Shown: positions 5,438-5,603 of the stretch, in pieces
How the letters are laid out: every line of letters starts with the position of its first letter
Numbering within the stretch: the stretch's first letter is position 1
Assembly (NCBI GenBank): GCA_050292445.1
Contig: JBNKLQ010000352.1
Location: 1 to 5,603 of the forward strand
Reading direction: 5' to 3'
Length of the DNA: 5,603 bases
Origin: Leptofilum sp050292445
Lineage (GTDB): Bacteria > Chloroflexota > Anaerolineae > Promineifilales > Promineifilaceae
The notes under the pieces: model-generated
The model's database searches: none
What the model was told of the DNA's origin: nothing
The model's input: the letters and a program-made list of their open reading frames with translations, nothing else
Made by a program: the position numbers and the translations under genes

Positions 5438-5510
5438 GGCCGTTCATCTTGTCACCTCAGCGTAAGGTTCAGACAGTTGTCGTGGTCTATAAGCTATGGA
5501 AAATTCAACA

Positions 5511-5603
5511 ATGACACAAACTGAAAAAGTAATGATGTACGGTACGCCTACCTGCCCGATGGTGCCGCCCGTGCGTGGGATGCTGGACCGGGCGCAGGTG
5601 GCG
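5511..5603 (+). CDS. Glutaredoxin-like (thioredoxin-fold) protein, 3'-truncated by the window edge
   Basis: Only about 31 N-terminal residues are visible, and the frame is open to the right edge. The segment KVMMYGTPTCPMV matches the first beta-strand and active-site turn of glutaredoxins, where Tyr-Gly-Thr-x-x-Cys-Pro is typical. PPVRGMLDRAQV would be the first helix leading into the next strand. Only one Cys is present at the active site (C-P-M-V), as in monothiol types, so its redox chemistry is uncertain. ATG 5511 is preferred because GGA (5498-5500) lies upstream and the domain begins right after it. An in-frame ATG at 5496 would add five residues. Closeness to the selenoprotein, another redox-type protein, may be coincidence. 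Confidence 0.7.
   Translation, partial: MTQTEKVMMYGTPTCPMVPPVRGMLDRAQVA

Larger units (their letters stand above)
9..5443. repeat. Dispersed highly iterated palindrome ACGGCCGT (12 copies)
   Basis: Exact ACGGCCGT starts at 9, 1035, 1262, 1763, 1836, 2397, 3112, 3308, 3653, 3716, 4127 and 5436. Six of these extend to the 10-mer AACGGCCGTT (8, 1034, 1835, 3307, 4126, 5435). Chance expectation for a given 8-mer in this length is about 0.09. Eleven copies are in genes, and eight of those read Thr-Ala-Val in frame; the others read in other frames (for example Arg-Pro). None lies in the AT-rich gene at 4330-5364. Confidence 0.85.

Overview
This 5.6 kb window is a bacterial accessory stretch with all recognisable genes on the + strand. 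It is mostly G+C-rich, with one clearly AT-rich gene near the end. The phylum cannot be proven from the sequence. The mix of a prokaryotic Cys-loop-type channel, a GrdB-like protein, intergenic hairpin repeats and a very frequent ACGGCCGT palindrome best suits an Anaerolineae-like member of the Chloroflexota, but this is a low-confidence guess.

Layout: (1) 3-788, the 3' part of a pentameric ligand-gated ion channel of the GLIC/ELIC type, cut by the left edge. (2) 789-935, an intergenic region with a perfect 16-bp inverted repeat and then a perfect CRP-type operator (TGTGA-N6-TCACA) laid over a sigma70-like promoter. (3) 936-1904, a GrdB-like gene that looks broken by a UGA at 1614. The frame stays open past it, the UGA sits where the family has the first Cys of a CPVCH motif, and an 8-bp hairpin with a GUG loop follows 10 nt later. 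I read it as one selenoprotein gene with Sec227. (4) 1905-2009, an inverted and tandem ACACAGAT repeat. (5) 2010-3173, deoxyribose-phosphate aldolase (DeoC) fused to a C-terminal VOC/glyoxalase-like domain. (6) 3174-3265, five CAGT units followed by five ACTG units. (7) 3266-4177, an EamA/DMT-family permease. (8) 4178-4329, an AT-rich leader with a possible promoter and a structured RNA. (9) 4330-5364, an AT-rich gene for a membrane-anchored PQQ-like beta-propeller. (10) 5365-5510, an intergenic region, then the first codons of a glutaredoxin-like protein cut by the right edge.

The genes do not form an obvious pathway. Each is separated from the next by 90 to 150 bases that hold repeats or regulatory-looking sites, so most are probably transcribed separately. 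The most notable points are the unannotated-looking selenoprotein with its bacterial SECIS, the DeoC-VOC fusion, and the palindrome ACGGCCGT. That palindrome occurs 12 times where chance predicts about 0.1, usually in the frame that reads Thr-Ala-Val, and it is absent from the AT-rich propeller gene.
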